39,041 nucleotides of DNA. Source: Allobrachymonas sp. (lineage in GTDB: Bacteria; Pseudomonadota; Gammaproteobacteria; Burkholderiales; Burkholderiaceae_C). Location: the NCBI GenBank assembly GCA_030529505.1, contig JAUMWT010000021.1, forward strand, positions 1-39,041, given 5' to 3'. Of the stretch, positions 37,649-39,041 are shown piece after piece (positions within the stretch are counted from its first letter, which is position 1; the number at the start of each line of letters is the position of its first letter). Position numbers and translations under genes: made by a program. Under the pieces are notes generated by a model. That model did not search any database. It worked only from the letters and a program-made list of their open reading frames with translations, and was not told the DNA's origin.

Positions 37649-37682
37649 CACTGGCAGGCCCACGCGCTTGCCAGTGTTTTTT
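37649..37682 (+). terminator. Rho-independent terminator after nikR
   Basis: An 8-bp stem CACTGGCA / TGCCAGTG with a 12-base loop is followed by six T (37677-37682). It is 57 bases past the nikR stop. Confidence 0.8.
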
Positions 37683-37757
37683 CTGCCCAAGCCGCTTGTG
37701 AGCGTCCCGGCATCTGCCAACGGCCACCACAATGCCGCGGCCCTTTCGCATCCATGC

Positions 37758-37785
37758 CTTGAAACGCCCTGTTTCAACCTCAGTT
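37758..37785 (+). promoter_or_regulatory. Candidate sigma-32 heat-shock promoter of grpE
   Basis: CTTGAAA (37758-37764) matches the sigma-32 -35 consensus exactly. After 13 bases, CCTCAGTT (37778-37785) resembles the CCCCATnT -10. It lies about 175 bases before the grpE ATG. grpE is heat-shock controlled in proteobacteria, which supports the call. The rest of 37593-37961 holds nothing else I can support. Confidence 0.55.
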
Positions 37786-37961
37786 AATCAGGCAGGATGA
37801 CACTCTGGCGGCCAGCCAGGCCCGCCTGATTGCCCCGGCCAACCGCTTGCGTCGCTTCATCACGAGCAGCACCCACAACCAGCCAAGCCCTGCTGACGGG
37901 CTGCGCTTTGATCGGGCTGCATCTTTGTACTGACCAACCCCTCTGATTCCTGGACGCCTCC

Positions 37962-38498
37962 ATGAACCAAGACCATACCCCCGAACACGACGTGACCGAT
38001 TCCGATCTGGCCGCCCAATCCGCAGAGCCTGCAGCCGACGCCACCAGCGCCGATGATGTGCAAGCCCAGTTGCAACAGCTACGCGACGACTACTTGCGCG
38101 CCCAGGCCGAGGTGCAAAACACCCGCCGCCGCGCCGAAGAGGATGTGGCCAAAGCGCGCAAATTCGGCATCGAAAGTTTTGCCGAGCACCTGCTGCCCGT
38201 GATCGACAGCCTGGAAGCGGCGCTGAACGTTGAAAACGCCACGGCCGAGCAATTGCACGAAGGCAGCCAGGCCACATTGCGCCAGTTGCTTTCGGCGCTA
38301 GAGCGCAATAAGGTCGTGCCCATTGCCCCGGCGCAGGGCGAGCGTTTCGACCCCCATCTGCACCAGGCCATCAGCGTGGCGCCTGCGCCCGATGGCGTGA
38401 GCCTGCCGCCCAACAGCATCGTGACCGTGCTGCAAAAAGGCTATCTGATTGCCGAGCGCGTGCTGCGCCCGGCGCTGGTCACCGTCACGGCGGCCTGA
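37962..38498 (+). CDS. grpE: Nucleotide exchange factor GrpE
   Basis: GrpE releases ADP from DnaK in the heat-shock chaperone cycle. The 178-residue protein has an acidic, disordered N-terminus, a long coiled coil ([40 protein letters not shown]) and the C-terminal beta domain with the family signature ([11 protein letters not shown], then [20 protein letters not shown] plus VTV). It is full length. In most relatives dnaK follows grpE; here 170 bp later an IS5-family element begins, so the partner is either beyond it or elsewhere. 38499-38670 holds no gene. Confidence 0.96.
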   Translation: MNQDHTPEHDVTDSDLAAQSAEPAADATSADDVQAQLQQLRDDYLRAQAEVQNTRRRAEEDVAKARKFGIESFAEHLLPVIDSLEAALNVENATAEQLHEGSQATLRQLLSALERNKVVPIAPAQGERFDPHLHQAISVAPAPDGVSLPPNSIVTVLQKGYLIAERVLRPALVTVTAA

Positions 38499-38711
38499 TC
38501 GGGGTTGGCGCGGCCGCATTCCGCCTTGCACCTGCGTTTAGCGCCGCTGCGCTTTTGCTTCCTGCCCCCGAGCAGGGCCGGGCGGCGTGTGAGGACTGGC
38601 GTTGCGGCTGATGCGGCACTTCTTGTTGCACAGCGTGGTTCAGCGGCGCAACCACCATGCGCCCGCCCTTAGAGCCTGTTCACGATCTTTTGCTGCGTGC
38701 ATACTGAGGCC

Positions 38712-39041
38712 ATGCGCCAAAGAACCTACCCCAGCGACATCAGCCGTGAGCAGTTCAAACAGATCCTTCCCATTCTGGAGCAGGCCCGCAAACGCACCAA
38801 GCCTCGCAGCGTGGATCTGTACGAGGTGTTTTGTGCCGTGCTGTACCTGCTGCGCACCGGCTGCCAGTGGAGAGCTTTACCCAGCGACTTTCCCAAATGG
38901 CCAACGGTACATGCATACTTTGCCAAATGGAGCGAAGTGAATGCTGAGGGGGTGAGCCTGCTTGAGCAGGCTTTAAAAAAATCAAGTTGGCGCGGCCCGA
39001 GACAGACAGGCGCGCAACGCATGCAGCACCTTCTTGATCGT
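38712..39041 (+). CDS. IS5-family transposase, N-terminal part (partial)
   Basis: The N-terminal half of the transposase is open from ATG 38712 to the window edge (110 codons): MRQRTYPSDISREQFKQILP, then YEVFCAVLYLLRTGCQWRAL, PSDFPKWPTVHAYFAKWSEV. This is the DUF4096 domain of IS5-family enzymes. After LLEQALKK at the A7 run (38975-38981) the frame reads SSWRGPRQTGAQ, which is not family sequence. The proper continuation NQVGAARDRQARNACSTFLI is in another frame. Thus a full enzyme needs a +1 (or -2) shift at the A run. The same break is in the remnant at 1824-1829. Confidence 0.85.
   Translation, partial: MRQRTYPSDISREQFKQILPILEQARKRTKPRSVDLYEVFCAVLYLLRTGCQWRALPSDFPKWPTVHAYFAKWSEVNAEGVSLLEQALKKSSWRGPRQTGAQRMQHLLDR
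38975..38981 (+). other. A7 run at the frame change of the IS5 transposase
   Basis: GCT TTA AAA AAA TCA is the last in-frame stretch; the catalytic half is in the frame reading AAT CAA GTT. It may be a programmed frameshift site of the element. Confidence 0.5.

Larger units (their letters stand above)
38671..39041 (+). mobile_element. IS5-family insertion sequence, left part (runs off the window)
   Basis: The left end AGAGCCTGTTCACGATCTTT begins at 38671, 41 bp before the transposase ATG. The right end lies beyond the window. It is the most complete of the three IS5-type copies and the likely source family for the fragments at 1637-1992 and 35390-35510. Confidence 0.85.

Overview
The window (about 60% G+C) looks like the chromosome of a betaproteobacterium, most likely Burkholderiales of the Comamonadaceae type. 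The grounds are the order pyrG / kdsA / DUF3592 / eno / ftsB, the run ubiE / Tim44-like / ubiJ / ubiB, and the pair dnaX / ybaB / recR. No genus can be fixed from sequence alone. Most of the window is housekeeping DNA, broken by insertion-sequence debris and several decayed genes.

Layout. 1-2000 is a junk zone: the tail of an unknown gene, a truncated GIY-YIG nuclease gene, a decayed IS3-family element (443-1636) and an IS5-family remnant. 2040-6961 is an iron locus: candidate Fur site, small exported protein, DUF4198 protein with an in-frame stop, feoA, feoB, and a Cys-rich FeoB partner. 7183-8798 is a multiply broken kup. 9005-11290 holds ybeY, tRNA-Leu(CAA), cysM, a short MITE and tusA. 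11647-18831 is the forward block pyrG, DUF4328, alpha/beta hydrolase, kdsA, DUF3592, a membrane protein, eno and ftsB. 19187-22595 (reverse) has yghU, galE and a potF-like gene. 23160-27387 (reverse) is the ubiquinone block. 27826-31076 (reverse) is dnaX, ybaB, recR. Then come a VOC protein and greB (forward), rho (reverse), a YciO/Sua5 protein (forward), thiD (reverse), nikR and grpE (forward), and an IS5-family element running off the end.

How parts work together. The Feo genes import ferrous iron. ubiE, ubiJ and ubiB serve ubiquinone synthesis. dnaX, ybaB and recR form the common replication/repair trio. kdsA and galE feed LPS sugars. cysM and tusA handle sulfur.

The most interesting signal is a family of terminal inverted repeats sharing the core CTGTTCA (usually AGAGCCTGTTCA). 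It occurs at both ends of a 171-bp MITE, at both ends of a 371-bp palindromic element, at one end of a second copy of that element, and at the ends of three IS5-family transposase copies or fragments. This suggests one IS5-type transposase moving two kinds of non-autonomous element. Two of these ends lie exactly on the stop codons of neighbouring genes. Other points are an A9 slippage site in dnaX, a conserved frame break in both IS5 transposase copies, an 81-bp duplication of the recR 3' end, and a C9T7 tract just upstream of recR. I found no CRISPR array, prophage or defence island.
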